DNA of 64,000 nt from Quercus robur (lineage: Eukaryota > Streptophyta > Magnoliopsida > Fagales > Fagaceae): positions 51,603,501 to 51,667,500 of the forward strand of contig NC_065539.1 in the NCBI RefSeq assembly GCF_932294415.1, written 5' to 3'. The notes under the pieces were generated by a model. It worked only from the letters and a program-made list of their open reading frames with translations. It made no database searches and had not been told where the DNA came from. The translations under genes were made by a program, and so were the position numbers. Of the stretch, positions 24,261-35,100 are shown one piece after another (the first letter of the stretch is position 1; the number at the start of each line of letters is the position of its first letter).

Positions 24261-24654
24261 TCAAAAATATGGTTTCACGCAATCATGAACATTCCAAACT
24301 TTAACTTTATCATCATTCCAATAGTGGTATAAGGTGTTGTCAAAACGTTCAACAACAAGCCAATATTTGTCCTTAATCTTTTCATCAATGACACAAATTG
24401 AATTAAAATGTGATTTGACCTTCAGAACCGATTGAGGAGTCCTTTTGCTTGGATGGCTCGTTCTTTTGAGTCGTAAGCCAAGGATGAAACGGGACATCCA
24501 GTAAATTCACCCTTAAAACACCAGCATATACCTCGTTAATCTTAACAAGAATTTCAACCTCGTCCACTTCAACTGATTTTTCCTCTAACAACATATTATA
24601 GCTTGGATTTAGTCTACACTTCTTCTGAGATGCAACCTCAAAGAACTTCTTCAA
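24261..24654 (-). pseudogene. Unidentified degenerate coding fragment
   Basis: Two overlapping minus-strand frames (24654-24403 and 24497-24261) give non-repetitive peptide, for example KKFFEVASQKKCRLNPSYN and KDKYWLVVERFDNTLYHYWN. This suggests one protein interrupted by a frameshift; a third frame (24233-24024) may continue it. I do not recognise the family. It lies just inside the CACTA-like end, so it may be element-encoded or captured. Confidence 0.35.
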
Positions 24655-25960
24655 ACAAGGTGGTTTTGTGACATCCTAAAGTGCATACTCGGGACCTAGA
24701 AATTTTGTCAGGTGAATTGTCCTTTTCCCCACAAATTGTTTAGGCTTGAATGACATTAAAGAGAGTGACTAGGGTTTATGGTAGGGTTTTACTGAGAGTG
24801 AAAATAAAGATTTTCTGTTTCTGAAGGTGCTTGTGAGGGACGGGGACGTGGACCATGTGGTAAATAGCCGAGCCCGTATAAAACAATGTGGCGTGGGATA
24901 GCATTATATGTCTATGGGTCTCGTGAGATTGGGTTTGGGGTTAGGCTTTTTAATTCCAATTCTATTTCTATTCCCTCCAGTATAGTGTGGGATTAATAGC
25001 TTAAATTTATCTAAAAGTAGTTACATAAGCTCAAGTAAAAATTTCTATTTGTTTTAGTATAATAACTTCTTTTTTTAGCATAAGAAATTTTCAAAAATAC
25101 TCACATTATCTATTCTAAACTCCATTTCACTAAAATATCATTATTTATTTATTTTTTTAATTGTTTCTCTTTCTTCACACACAACAATCATCATTCATTC
25201 TTGAGACGCATAAATAAATAATAAAAAACTAAATGCGAAATAAATAGTGTCTATGTAAATTTGCGCAATGATTTTGGTAAACATAACATTTGAGACACTA
25301 TTTTGATATTTGTGTGTGTGTGTGTGAAAATAGTAACTTTTTGTAGGATTAATAAATTGAAAATCTCACGTTAAATTGCATATTTTTTATGTTCTTAACA
25401 CGCATACTAAATTTCGTGTTAATTGAACTTTATTTACTATTTAATCTATAAACCCATCTTTGATGCATAATTTAAAACTATAAAAACTTGAACTTTTTTT
25501 TCTTACTAAGAATAAAAACTTGAACTTTAAACATTTGATTGATTATATAATTATTGACCTTTGATTGTCTTGAAATTTTCCAAGTGTAGAAAATATATAA
25601 AGATAATGTAATCTAACGATAAATTTGTCAATTTCATTTACAATAAAAAAATATTGAGTGGTGTAACATTATACTTGGTGTAACTTAAACTCATCCCAAT
25701 ATAAATAGCGTAAGTGAAGCAGAGAGAATCAAAGTGATAGATTCCCCAGCATAATAGTCAATTAGTAGGGGAAAAGGAGAGCATGAGAATGATGGGAACA
25801 ACGTAGGACGGGGTTTTACTTGCTCGCAATGTATGGTAGTAGATGTGGGTCGCAATTGCCAAATCGGGAGGGAGAGACAAATAGATGATAAATGATGATT
25901 AGCTACTTCTTCAGCAACCAACAAGTAACAATGACGTAAAAGCCGCTTTCATGGAATCAA
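24655..25960. other. Intergenic DNA with dispersed repeats
   Basis: No gene is supported. 25000-25270 resembles 38570-38800 in block order (a 'tagcataag' start, 'ttgtttctctttcttc', 'aaatgcgaaataaatagtgt'). 25340-25690 resembles 29920-30250 ('ttgattgatta..', 'aatctaacgat', 'aaatattgagtgg'). Both pairs look like ancient MITE families. Confidence 0.5.
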
Positions 25961-25969
25961 ATTGGGATA

Positions 25970-25990
25970 TCGACTTGGTGCAAATAGAGC

Positions 25991-26030
<40 letters not shown>

Positions 26031-26560
26031 GTTCTTACAATTGTCAAAATCTGACATGGCAAGTCCTCCTTCAACTTGAATACCAAAGATTGGCCTAATG
26101 ATATCTAGATCATCCCCATGAATGGTGATAATGACATTTATGAGGATATCGAACCTTTTGGTATAGAGAGGATGGCACCGCTCCAATAGAATGGATCCAA
26201 GAACGACCCAATAGCAAGTTGAAACATGAAGAGATATCCAAGACTTTAAGTTTTACCTTCTAGATTGCTGGCCCAATTGTTAAATCGAAGACCATATTTC
26301 CAAGTACCTCTCTTCAAGTATTGTCGTAGGCTTGGAAATTTTGGCTAGATGGTAAGAAATCTTTAATTCCAATGCCCAAGCAACTTGCAATTCTAAAGGG
26401 ACACACATTCAAAGCGCCTCAATCATCATTCAACACCGTTGGAACCTTTCTACCTCTGGTAGGTGTGAAGGGATTATTGTGATCTTGCCCCTTGCTTGTC
26501 AAAATAAAATATTGTGGATTCCCTCCTTATTGCTCCGATCATGGCATTGAGATCTTAAGG
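25970..26560 (-). mobile_element. Gypsy retrotransposon protease-region remnant
   Basis: On the minus strand, at about 26250-26130, a frame reads VLDISSCFNLLLGRSWIHSI then GAVPSSLYQK. This is the conserved strand after the Gypsy retropepsin (DI...FNLLLGRPWIH..GAVPSSLHQ). Stops and an inserted (TA)n tract (25993-26027) break it up, and no RT or integrase is present. Confidence 0.65.
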
Positions 26561-26569
26561 GGAGCATTA

Positions 26570-27835
26570 TAATTGGTGGTGCTAAAAAGTCATATTGTTA
26601 TTTTTAGCATCACCAAATACAAAACTATGCCTACATTGGTGGAGCCAAAGCCAAATAATTTGGCTCCACAGCTACAGTGTACAGCTACTTTTGGTTGTGC
26701 ACTGTAACTCATATGTAAAAATATATATATATATATATATATATATTTTATTCATGTGTTCACACTACTTTGTATTATTATTCACGTGTTCACGTTGCTT
26801 TGTATTATTATTTATGTGTTCACACTGGACGGTAGCTCATTCACTTATTCACACTATAGCTCATATTTAATTAAAAAAATATTATTTTATTATGTTGTTT
26901 ATATTATTTTATTGTGTTGAAAGATAAAATAAAACTACTGATGTTAGATTTTTTTTGTAAAGTGAAAAGGTAAAATAGATGAAATAGTTTTTTTGTAAAG
27001 CCATATTACTAAATTTATGGCTCTGATGCACTAGGATTTGATTGAGGAGTTTGAGTAAGGCTTTAAGGTGATGGTATGAGGCTACAAGTAAACCCTACAG
27101 AGAAATGCTGGCTTGGGTCTTTTGGAATTGTCTTAGAACAATGTCATCTTCGGGTTAAGAAGGATTGTAATTGGCTTGTTGGCTCAAGGCTTCCAGTGGG
27201 TTGTTGGTTTCAAGACAATGAGGATCTGAAATGTGATGTGGGCTATCTCATCTTTTGGCGAAGTGGGCTATTTTGTAGAATACGCTTTTTTCTTTGGGCT
27301 TCACTTCCCAAATGTTGTACTTGGGCCTCAAATGGGGAAACAAGGCTTACATGACTTCTTCCCAAGTCAGAATGGCATAGATAAGACCGTAACTAATCAT
27401 GGACAATGGATCTCTCATTACTATTCTTCAAAAAAAAAAAACCAATTGATCCTAGGGCCTTGGCCCATATCAAGCTTGAGGGCCAAGCTTTAAAGAAAGT
27501 ATCGTGCCTTGCAATTTGAATGTTGGTGCGCCTGTTGTTGACATCAAACTACTTTTGGCAAAGGATTAAGCGTGAGTCTTGGATAAAGTGAGCGAAGTAG
27601 GCCCATTCCTTGGAGCTTTTCAAATACCTTGTTTAAGGTTATGTATAATAATTTGATAAAGGCCGAGGACCCCTTACTATTTAATAATTTCCAAGTCCCG
27701 CCTAGTGATGTCGTCCTCGGTATTATACTTGTCCTAGTTGTTAATTCGTGCAATGTACAGGGCAATTCAAAAAATATATATTCATATATTATTCATGTTT
27801 AATGAGTATAAATTAAGAAAAAGTGAAATTGGAAA

Positions 27836-27840
<5 letters not shown>
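26570..27840. other. Non-coding repeats, possible MITE and LTR debris
   Basis: 26580-27010 has a MITE-like look ('ggtggtgctaaaaagtcata' near the left, 'taaagccatattactaaatt' near the right), a (TA)n tract at about 26719-26745, and three degenerate 'atgtgttcacactact' repeats. 27050-27770 is less AT-rich, with 'cttgggcc', 'ccgaggacccc' and 'cgtcctcgg' words of the kind seen in Gypsy LTRs. It might belong to the Gypsy remnant at 25970-26560. Ends are not defined. Confidence 0.4.
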
Positions 27841-27887
<47 letters not shown>

Positions 27888-29434
27888 TAATTTAATTAGA
27901 ATTCAATTTAACAGATAAGAAAAAAAAAAAATTAAACACTAACATAAGCTACAGAAGGTATAACCAAAATTTAGTCATAGAGTACGTATAATTAATGAAG
28001 GATCAAGATCTATAAAATGTAGGCAGTACCTTTAAACAAACCGAAAAAAAAAGCCAATAAATCTGTAAACCAACGGCCAAGAGGAGTTACGGATAGCAGT
28101 TGAAACAAAAAATAGCTATCCATTTCCCTTCATCCATTGAGATCCAAATAGTTGTTTATATAGGAACTATACTCTATACATGTCTCAGTTGCTTTATTCA
28201 AAACCATTTTAATGTGGTATGTGAATACGTGTACTTAAACTCCCAATCATTTTTTTAGGAGGTGGGGGAATCTATCTTTTTTGTCAGAATATCTGTTTCA
28301 ATTACAAATTCTACATTCAATACCTACAATTATGAGTCTATCACTTAATTCAGTGTTTATCTTCTATTGCTATCATTTTTTTTTTTTTTTTTTTTGGAGA
28401 GTTTCATCCTATGGTGTTCTGGGAAGGTTTTTTTTAAGAACCATGAACAGTATACCAAGCATACGAACAGTAAAAAAAGAGTTTATTTTTTTTATTGTTT
28501 TCAGTTTTTAGCAAAATAAGCGGTATTCAAACAGACCCTAAGACACCAATCAGTTTTTTATATAAGTGGAGATTGAACTACAGATCTCTTATACAATTAT
28601 CAAAAACTTTACTAGTTGAGCTAATTAGAACCCACAAATCTCTAATGCTATAATATATTGCATTGTAAAACTTTTATGTGTATGCGTGTGTGTTTTCATT
28701 TTTTTTTTTAATACAAAAAATTCAACATTGTAATATACAAAAATTTATATCCAATGGTGACACACAACATGAGGAACATATTTCTTTTACTGCATTAGTC
28801 TTAGCACTTTTATACTTTATAGTCTTCAACAAATGCATCATACGAAGACAGAGAGTGTGAGTTGGGTTGCAAATAAAAAATAAGAATTTATTAAATTGGA
28901 CCACGTGACAAAAGGCAGGATACTTGAAGCTTAACATGGGGTCAGTATGGGATAATTGAGGGGCAGTTCATGAGAGATCCCTTGAGCAATTGCACTTTGT
29001 TGATCCGCATTATGTTTGATTGGGCTAGGACATAGGGTTATACTTTTTAGTCCATTTTTTTTTAATTTTTGACACTCTTTAGGACCTATTTTGTAATTGT
29101 CTGTATTCTTTAATACTTTTTTTTCATCATCGCAAACATAAAGTAGTTCTCTTTTTTTTGATAAATATCATAAATATAAAAAAGAAAAAAGAAAAAAATG
29201 CTATGGCTGTCTTGGCCTCCTTCCTTTTTCTTTATGTGCTTTTCAGTTTTATAATGCTTTCATGAAAAATCTCTCCTTGTAGGAAGCAAATGTGATTTCA
29301 TGACATGAGCAGACTTTATAAGCAAACATCTGATTTTCTCAACCCATTCCCCATTCTTCCGCACTGCTTGAGTGTGCGACTTCGTATGAGAAGTGAGAAC
29401 CTTCCTTCCCTTCTGCCCACTCTCTGTTCGTACG

Positions 29435-29480
<46 letters not shown>

Positions 29481-29663
29481 TCCTTACCGTACGCAGCTTA
29501 GGAATTTTTTTAGAATGGTCATTATAAAAAACTTAAATTATACAATATTTAATAAAAAAGATAGTTTTATCCTATTATCAATACTGCAAACTATATCTCT
29601 TTTAAAATTTTAGTTAAATAAAATTTTCTTGAATTTTTCTTTTTGTTTGTAAAGACCCAATAT
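27841..29663. other. AT-rich region with long poly-A tracts
   Basis: Poly-A runs of about 39 bases lie at 27842-27880 and about 29439-29478. 28555-28640 looks like a minus-strand SINE scrap ('gattgaactacagatctc', 'actagttgagctaatt'). 28500-28545 resembles the end of a 'ggtattcaaacagaccct' MITE. No gene is seen. Confidence 0.45.
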
Positions 29664-29675
29664 ATTGTTAAAAGG

Positions 29676-29846
29676 TAAGACTTAGATACAATACTTAGGT
29701 GTTGTTCTTTAAGTTTCCTTCTTAAAATTTTGCCATATGGATTTTTTCTCATATGATGGAAGTGTATTTTTTAGTTAAAACATGGCAGAATCTTGAAAGG
29801 GAAACTTAAGGAACAACACCTAAAATATTGTACCTAAATTTTGTCC
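29676..29846. mobile_element. Palindromic MITE, 171 bp, 12-bp flanking direct repeat
   Basis: The left arm ('agatacaatacttaggtgtt' + 'gttctttaagtttcc') and the reverse complement of the right arm ('aggtacaatattttaggtgt' + 'tgttccttaagtttcc') match over about 45 bases. The element is flanked by attgttaaaagg at 29664-29675 and 29847-29858. A 9-12-bp duplication with long inverted arms fits a Mutator-type MITE. Confidence 0.75.
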
Positions 29847-29861
29847 ATTGTTAAAAGGATC

Positions 29862-30259
29862 AAAGTTTGACTACAAATTTAGTTGTAGTCTAAGACCACA
29901 ACTTTCACAAAGCAAATTAATATAACTACATATTTTGAAAATCTAACCACTGAATTGTATGTTTTTTATATTTTCAAAATACATTTCAAGTTTCATGTCA
30001 ATCAAATACTATTTACTATTTGATTCATAAACTTATTTTTTGCTTATAATTTTAGACTACAAAAAATTGAAAATTAAACATTTGATTAATGACATAAGCT
30101 ATTTATCTTTAAACTTCTTAAAATTTTGCAAGCATGGAGGATATAAGGAAAAAAAAGGTAATCTAATTGTAGAATTGTTAAAATTCATATCTAATAAAAA
30201 AAAAAAATATTGAGTGGAGTTGTAACCTTAATCTACAACCAAATTTGTTGTTAAACTTT
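29862..30259. mobile_element. Second MITE, about 400 bp, adjoining the first
   Basis: Left end 'aaagtttgactacaaattta' + 'gttgtag' pairs with the right end, whose reverse complement is 'aaagtttaacaacaaatttg' + 'gttgtag' (about 23 of 27 bases). The interior is AT-rich, non-coding and shared in part with 25340-25690. I could not settle the target duplication. Confidence 0.55.
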
Positions 30260-30346
30260 GTTCAAAGTTTAATTATATTGGACCTAAAAAAAATTTAGGG
30301 TGGTCACACATTTTTTTTAAGGTAAAAAAAATCATAATATTTTTAA

Positions 30347-31396
30347 GGCTAAAATGCAAAACTGACCCTCTAAGTTTCACATTTTGTCATTTCAGTCCTC
30401 TAAGTTTCAGTTTTGTTATTTCAGTCCTCTAAGTTTCACATTTTGTCATTTCAGTCCTCTAAGTTTCAGTTAAGTACTACTGTTTATTAACCAAAACGAC
30501 GCCGTTTTGGAGGATTTTTTTTTAAAAAATTTTAATTTAATTTTACTGAAAAATGTTTATTGCCAAAAAAAAAAAAAAAAAAAACAAACAAAAACACTAA
30601 GGGAAGTAGGAAACGACATTGTGAAGGAGAATGCCCCTGGGACATCATCAGCATAATCCCAGCCACAACCCATTCTCCGTTACCTTTCTGTTAAGTACTA
30701 CCGTTTATTAACCAAAATGATGCCATTTTGGAGGATTTTTTTTAAAAAATTTTAATTTAATTTTACTGAAATACGTTAATTGCCAAAAAAAAAAAAAAAA
30801 AAAAACATTAAGGGAAGTAGGAAACGACGTCGTGAAGGAGAATGCCCCTAGGACATCATCGGCACAATCCTAGCCACAACCCGACCCGACTCCAGATCCC
30901 CTTCCTCCGTTGCCTTTGCCCCTAGTGGTTGAAGCCTGAGTCCATTTCACCAACCAGGAACACGCAATCGAAAGGGTATGACGGTTCTTCAAGCCTGCAA
31001 AATCGTCGGCGACAATATCCCAAAGGGCATGACAGTTCTTCAAGCTTGCGAAATCGCCGGCAACGATATCCATCGATTCTGTTACCACAGTCGCCTCTCC
31101 ATCGCTAGAAACTGCCACATGTGCTTCGTCGTTCAACTGGGAATGTACCGATGATGGACTCGGGGCATTTTCCTTCACACGTTATTCCTCAGTTTTTTTT
31201 TTTTTTTGGTAATTAACGTTTTTCAGTAAAATTAAATTAAAAATTAAAAAAAAAATACTCCAAAACGGCGCCGTTTTGGTTAATAAACGGTAGCACCTAA
31301 CAGAAAGGTGACAGAGGACGGAATTGACAAAATTTGAAACTTAAAGGACTGAAATGACAAAACTGAAACTTAGAAAGCCAGTTTTGCATTTTAGCC
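30347..31396. mobile_element. Mutator-like gene-carrying element (Pack-MULE type), 1050 bp, perfect 9-bp TSD
   Basis: Left end 'ggctaaaatgcaaaactg' and right end 'cagttttgcattttagcc' are perfect inverted copies, bordered by the 9-bp repeat tatttttaa at 30338-30346 and 31397-31405, the Mutator hallmark. The inverted arms run on through repeated 'ctctaagtttca' words, the palindrome 'ccaaaacgacgccgttttgg' and 'gtgaaggagaatgcccc' for over 200 bases. The left arm is tandemly duplicated at an offset of 221 bases (30469 and 30690). The unique core (about 30880-31150) is GC-rich and open on the minus strand. No transposase is present. Confidence 0.85.
30870..31178 (-). pseudogene. Open frame in the core of the Mutator-like element, probable captured fragment
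   Basis: A 102-codon frame, GC-rich against an AT-rich setting. It holds an internal 51-base tandem duplication: [12 protein letters not shown] at residues 37-48 and [12 protein letters not shown] at 54-65. Its end is Gly-rich (GKGNGGRGSGVGSGCG), and both ends run into the inverted arms. I do not recognise the parent gene. It may be untranslated or low-complexity-derived sequence rather than a true exon. Confidence 0.4.
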
Positions 31397-31589
31397 TATT
31401 TTTAAATTATATATATAATAATGATTTTTTTTCCAAGGCTCTCACAAGCTCTATGCACATTAGTAGCAGCTTTTCTCCCCTGTTAAAGTCTAATTGAATC
31501 AAAACCACACTTGCATTGTTGTGCTTAGATTAACAACCAGGTTCATTCAAGCCCCAGGCCACTAGTCAATTCTTCGTAACCTGATTCTA

Positions 31590-32009
31590 TGTCAAGATTC
31601 TACAAAGAAAGATAGAAAGGATCATGACAGAAGCAAGGATCAAGTGAAGAAGAAGACTCCCAAGTCTGCTGCTTAAACTACAGCAAAATACACTCTGCTG
31701 TTTATTCTGCTGCTTAAACGACAACTTCATAGGCTGTGTTAGTTTTCATTTTATACTGCATGTAGTTTTTGTATCATTGGTGTTTGGTTTTAGTAAGCAC
31801 GTGAATAGCACGTGTGTGGAAGTTAGTTTTTATTAATCCGGTTTTAAGGGAAATCTGTTAGATTAGTTAGTTGATCTGTTTCCCCTGTTTTTCCTTTACC
31901 AGGTGTATATATATAAATATATATATAGTTAGTCTCTGTAACAGATCAGATAGATGAATATACAGAAATTTCTCCAAGCTCGAAATCCTTTTTCTCTGTT
32001 TTCCTAACA
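31590..32009 (+). repeat. Copia 5' LTR
   Basis: 420 bp, TGTCAAGATTC...CCTAACA. Contains two CACGTG boxes, a TA-rich TATA-like tract ('gtatatatataaatatat', about 31905), and a typical LTR end. The next bases ('ttatttgccatgg') do not resemble the usual TGGTATCAGAGC primer site. Confidence 0.9.
31798..31814 (+). promoter_or_regulatory. Paired G-boxes in the Copia LTR promoter region
   Basis: CACGTG occurs at 31798-31803 and again at 31809-31814, each preceded by AG ('agcacgtgaatagcacgtgt'), about 100 bases before the TATA-like tract. The pair is preserved in the 3' LTR (about 35528-35544). G-boxes bind bZIP and bHLH factors, so stress or light control of the element is plausible, by inference. 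Confidence 0.6.
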
Positions 32010-32103
32010 TTATTTGCCATGGCAATAGTGTTGGCCTAAGCATCATTCCCTCCAATCATAGCAAACAATTTCTGGCATTGCTCCATTGTAAAAGGAAATG
32101 CTT
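32010..32103 (-). pseudogene. Inverted gag scrap next to the 5' LTR
   Basis: The minus strand reads FTMEQCQKLFAMIGGNDA then a stop. This matches the linker before the zinc knuckle in Copia gag (FT.EQ.QQLLALI). Its orientation opposes the pol frame, and it occupies the place of the primer site, most of gag and the protease. It therefore marks an internal deletion with inversion. Confidence 0.6.
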
Positions 32104-32115
32104 GATGAGTGGTAA

Positions 32116-35100
32116 CAGGAACAGATTCTTGAGCATGTTCTCTGTGTTCCTTCCTTCTCATTCAATCTCTTGTCTGTCAGTCAACTTACTCAAAAATTGC
32201 CTCTGTGTCTTGTTTTTTTGTCTCAATATTGTTTCATTCAGGACCTTTCATGTTGGAAGACGATTGGAGTGGGTGAAGTCCATAATGGTTTGTATCTGCT
32301 ACAGAAGAGTACTTCTAGGACTACACCTTCTCTGTCAGATCATCTTTCCAATCACAGGTCCTTCAAGTCAGCTTTTTCCTCTTCTGTTTCTTCAAAAGAC
32401 ATGTCAATCTTGTGGCATTTTAGGTTAGGCCATCCATCCTTGAGCAGAATGTCTGTTTTACAGAATGTTTTACCTTCTTTTTCATCCAAATGTACTGATG
32501 TTTGCCTCATTTGTCCTTTGACAAAGCAAAAGAGATTGCCTTTTCCTTCTCAAAATAATCTGTGTAATGTCCCTTTTTCATTAATACATGTGGATGTTTG
32601 GGGTCCATATTCTGTTTGCACTCATGATGGTTTTAGGTTTTTCCTTACAATTGTTGATGATGCTACTAGGTCTACTTGGGTGTACCTCATGAAAGCTAAA
32701 TCAGATGTTAAACATCTTTTAATCTCATTTTATAACATGATTTATACCCAATTTGACACTGGTATTAAAGTAATCAGGTCAGACAATGCTTTTGAATTCT
32801 CTTTACCTAATTTTTATAATGCTCATGGCATTGTGCATCAAAAGACTTGTGCTTATACACCACAGCAAAATTCTGTGGTGGAAAGGAAACACCAACACCT
32901 TTTGAATGTTGCAAGGTCTCTTAAACTCCAATCTAATCTCCCTTCTGCTTATTGGGGTGATTGCATCCTCACTGCCACTTACCTCATTAATAGGCTGCCT
33001 GTTCCTTTGTTACAAAATAAGTCCCCTTTTGAACTTCTTTTCCATAAACCACCTTCATTTGATCACCTTAGAGTTTTTGGATGTTTGTGTTTTATCTCTA
33101 CTCCTCCTGTTCATAGGTTGAAATTTGACTCTAGAGCCGTTCCTTGTGTCTTCCTTGGTTACCCCTTCAATGTGAAAGGTTACAAAGTCCTTAATCTACA
33201 TACTAGGAAAATCACTATCTCTAGAGATGTTATATTTCATGAATCAATTTTTCCTTTCTCTCCTTCTTATAAGTCTTTGTTATCTGAGTCACTTCCTTTG
33301 TCAATTCCTTTACATACTACTTCTTGTCATCCTGTTTTTTATGATTCTTCTAGTCCTAGTTCTGTTTCTGCAGACACACCTTTGAATCCAAGGACTCCCT
33401 CACCTAGTCCTTCCTCTATTTTGGTTGGTTCTTTACCAATTCCCTTGCCTGCTGATCCTGATCAGTCCACTTCCATGTCAGTTGATCATCCTGCTGTGTT
33501 CACTAATCAGCAACCTTCCCCTATGTCTAATGATCAACCTCTTGTGCTGCCTGATCAGCCCACTTCCTTATCTAATTCTGATCAGCCTGTTACCCTTAGA
33601 AAATCTACTAGGGTCAGTCATAAACCAGCCTACCTAGATGCTTACAAATGTCATCAAGTATCTTCTCAATGTCATACTCCCTCTAGTACTGCCCATCCTT
33701 TGTCTTCCTACTTGTCTTCCCACAAGTTGTCCTCTAAACATTTACACTTCTGCAATATGATCTCCTCCATTGAGGAACCTAAGTTTTATCACCAGGCAGT
33801 CACTGATCCCAAGTGGAGAGAAGCTATGGCTGCTGAAATTTCTGCCCTTGAAGCTAACCATACTTGGGTTCTCACTCCCTTGCCTTCTCATAAGAAAACT
33901 ATTGGGTGTAAATGGGTATATAAGGTGAAATATAAGTCTGATGGGAGTGTGGAGAGATATAAGGCTAGGCTGGTTGCCAAAGGCTTCACTCAAAAGGAAG
34001 GCCTTGATTATTTGGAGACTTTTTCTCCTGTTGCAAAGTTGGTTACTGTCAAAAGTCTCCTTGCCATAGCTGCTGTGCAAGGCTGGTTTTTATGTCAACT
34101 TGATGTAAATAATGCCTTCCTTCATGGTGATTTGAAGGAAGAGGTATATATGGACCTTCCACCAGGCTTCCACAGCAAGGGGGGGCTTGTATGCAAACTT
34201 GTCAAATCCTTGTATGGTCTGAAACAAGCTTCCAGACAGTGGTTTGCTAAGTTTTCCACTGCTTTACTCATACTGGGTTTTACTCAATCTAGAGCAGACT
34301 ACTCCTTGTTCACTAAGAAGACTTCTACCTCATTCATTGCTCTTTTAGTATATGTTGATGATATTTTACTTGCTAGTGACAACAAGCAGGCAGTGGATGA
34401 ATTAAAGGTTCTTCTTGATCAACAGTTTAAATTGAAGGACTTGGGTGACTTGAAGTTCTTTTTGGGTCTTGAAGTGGCAAGGGCTGCAAGTGGCATTAGC
34501 TTGTGTCAAAGGAAATACATCCTAGACCTATTAAAAGAAGCTGGCATGATGGGGTGTAAACCAGCCAAGATTCCAATGGATCCTAATGCCAAGCTTAGTA
34601 AGTATGAAGGTAAAGCTTTGCAAGATCCTAGTTCCTATAGGAGGCTTATAGGAAGGCTTCTATATTTAACCATAACCAGACCAGATATAACCTTTGCTGT
34701 GAATCGTTTGAGTCAATTCATGGCATATCCTAGAGAACCACACTTACATGCAGCCAATAAAGTCTTGCAATACCTCAAGGCAACACCAGGTCAAGGCCTA
34801 TTCTTTTCAAGTAAATCAGACCTACACTTGAAAGCCTTCACAGATGCGGACTGGGCTTCTTGTCCTGACACTAGAAGGTCTGTGACAGGGTTTTGTGTCT
34901 TCCTTGGTGAGTCTCTAGTCTCCTGGAAGTCTAAAAAGCAACAAACAGTCTCAAGATCCTCAGCAGAATCAGAATATCGAGCCATGGCAGTAGCTGTTTG
35001 TGAGGTAGTTTGGCTTCTGTATTTGCTTAGTGATCTTCAAGTCAACCATCCTCAAGCAGCCCTTCTGTTTTGTGACAGTCAAGCAGCCCTTCACATAGCT

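Noticed and set aside
33742..34080. 112-codon and other minus-strand frames opposite the Copia pol
   Set aside because: Antisense shadows of the long pol frame.
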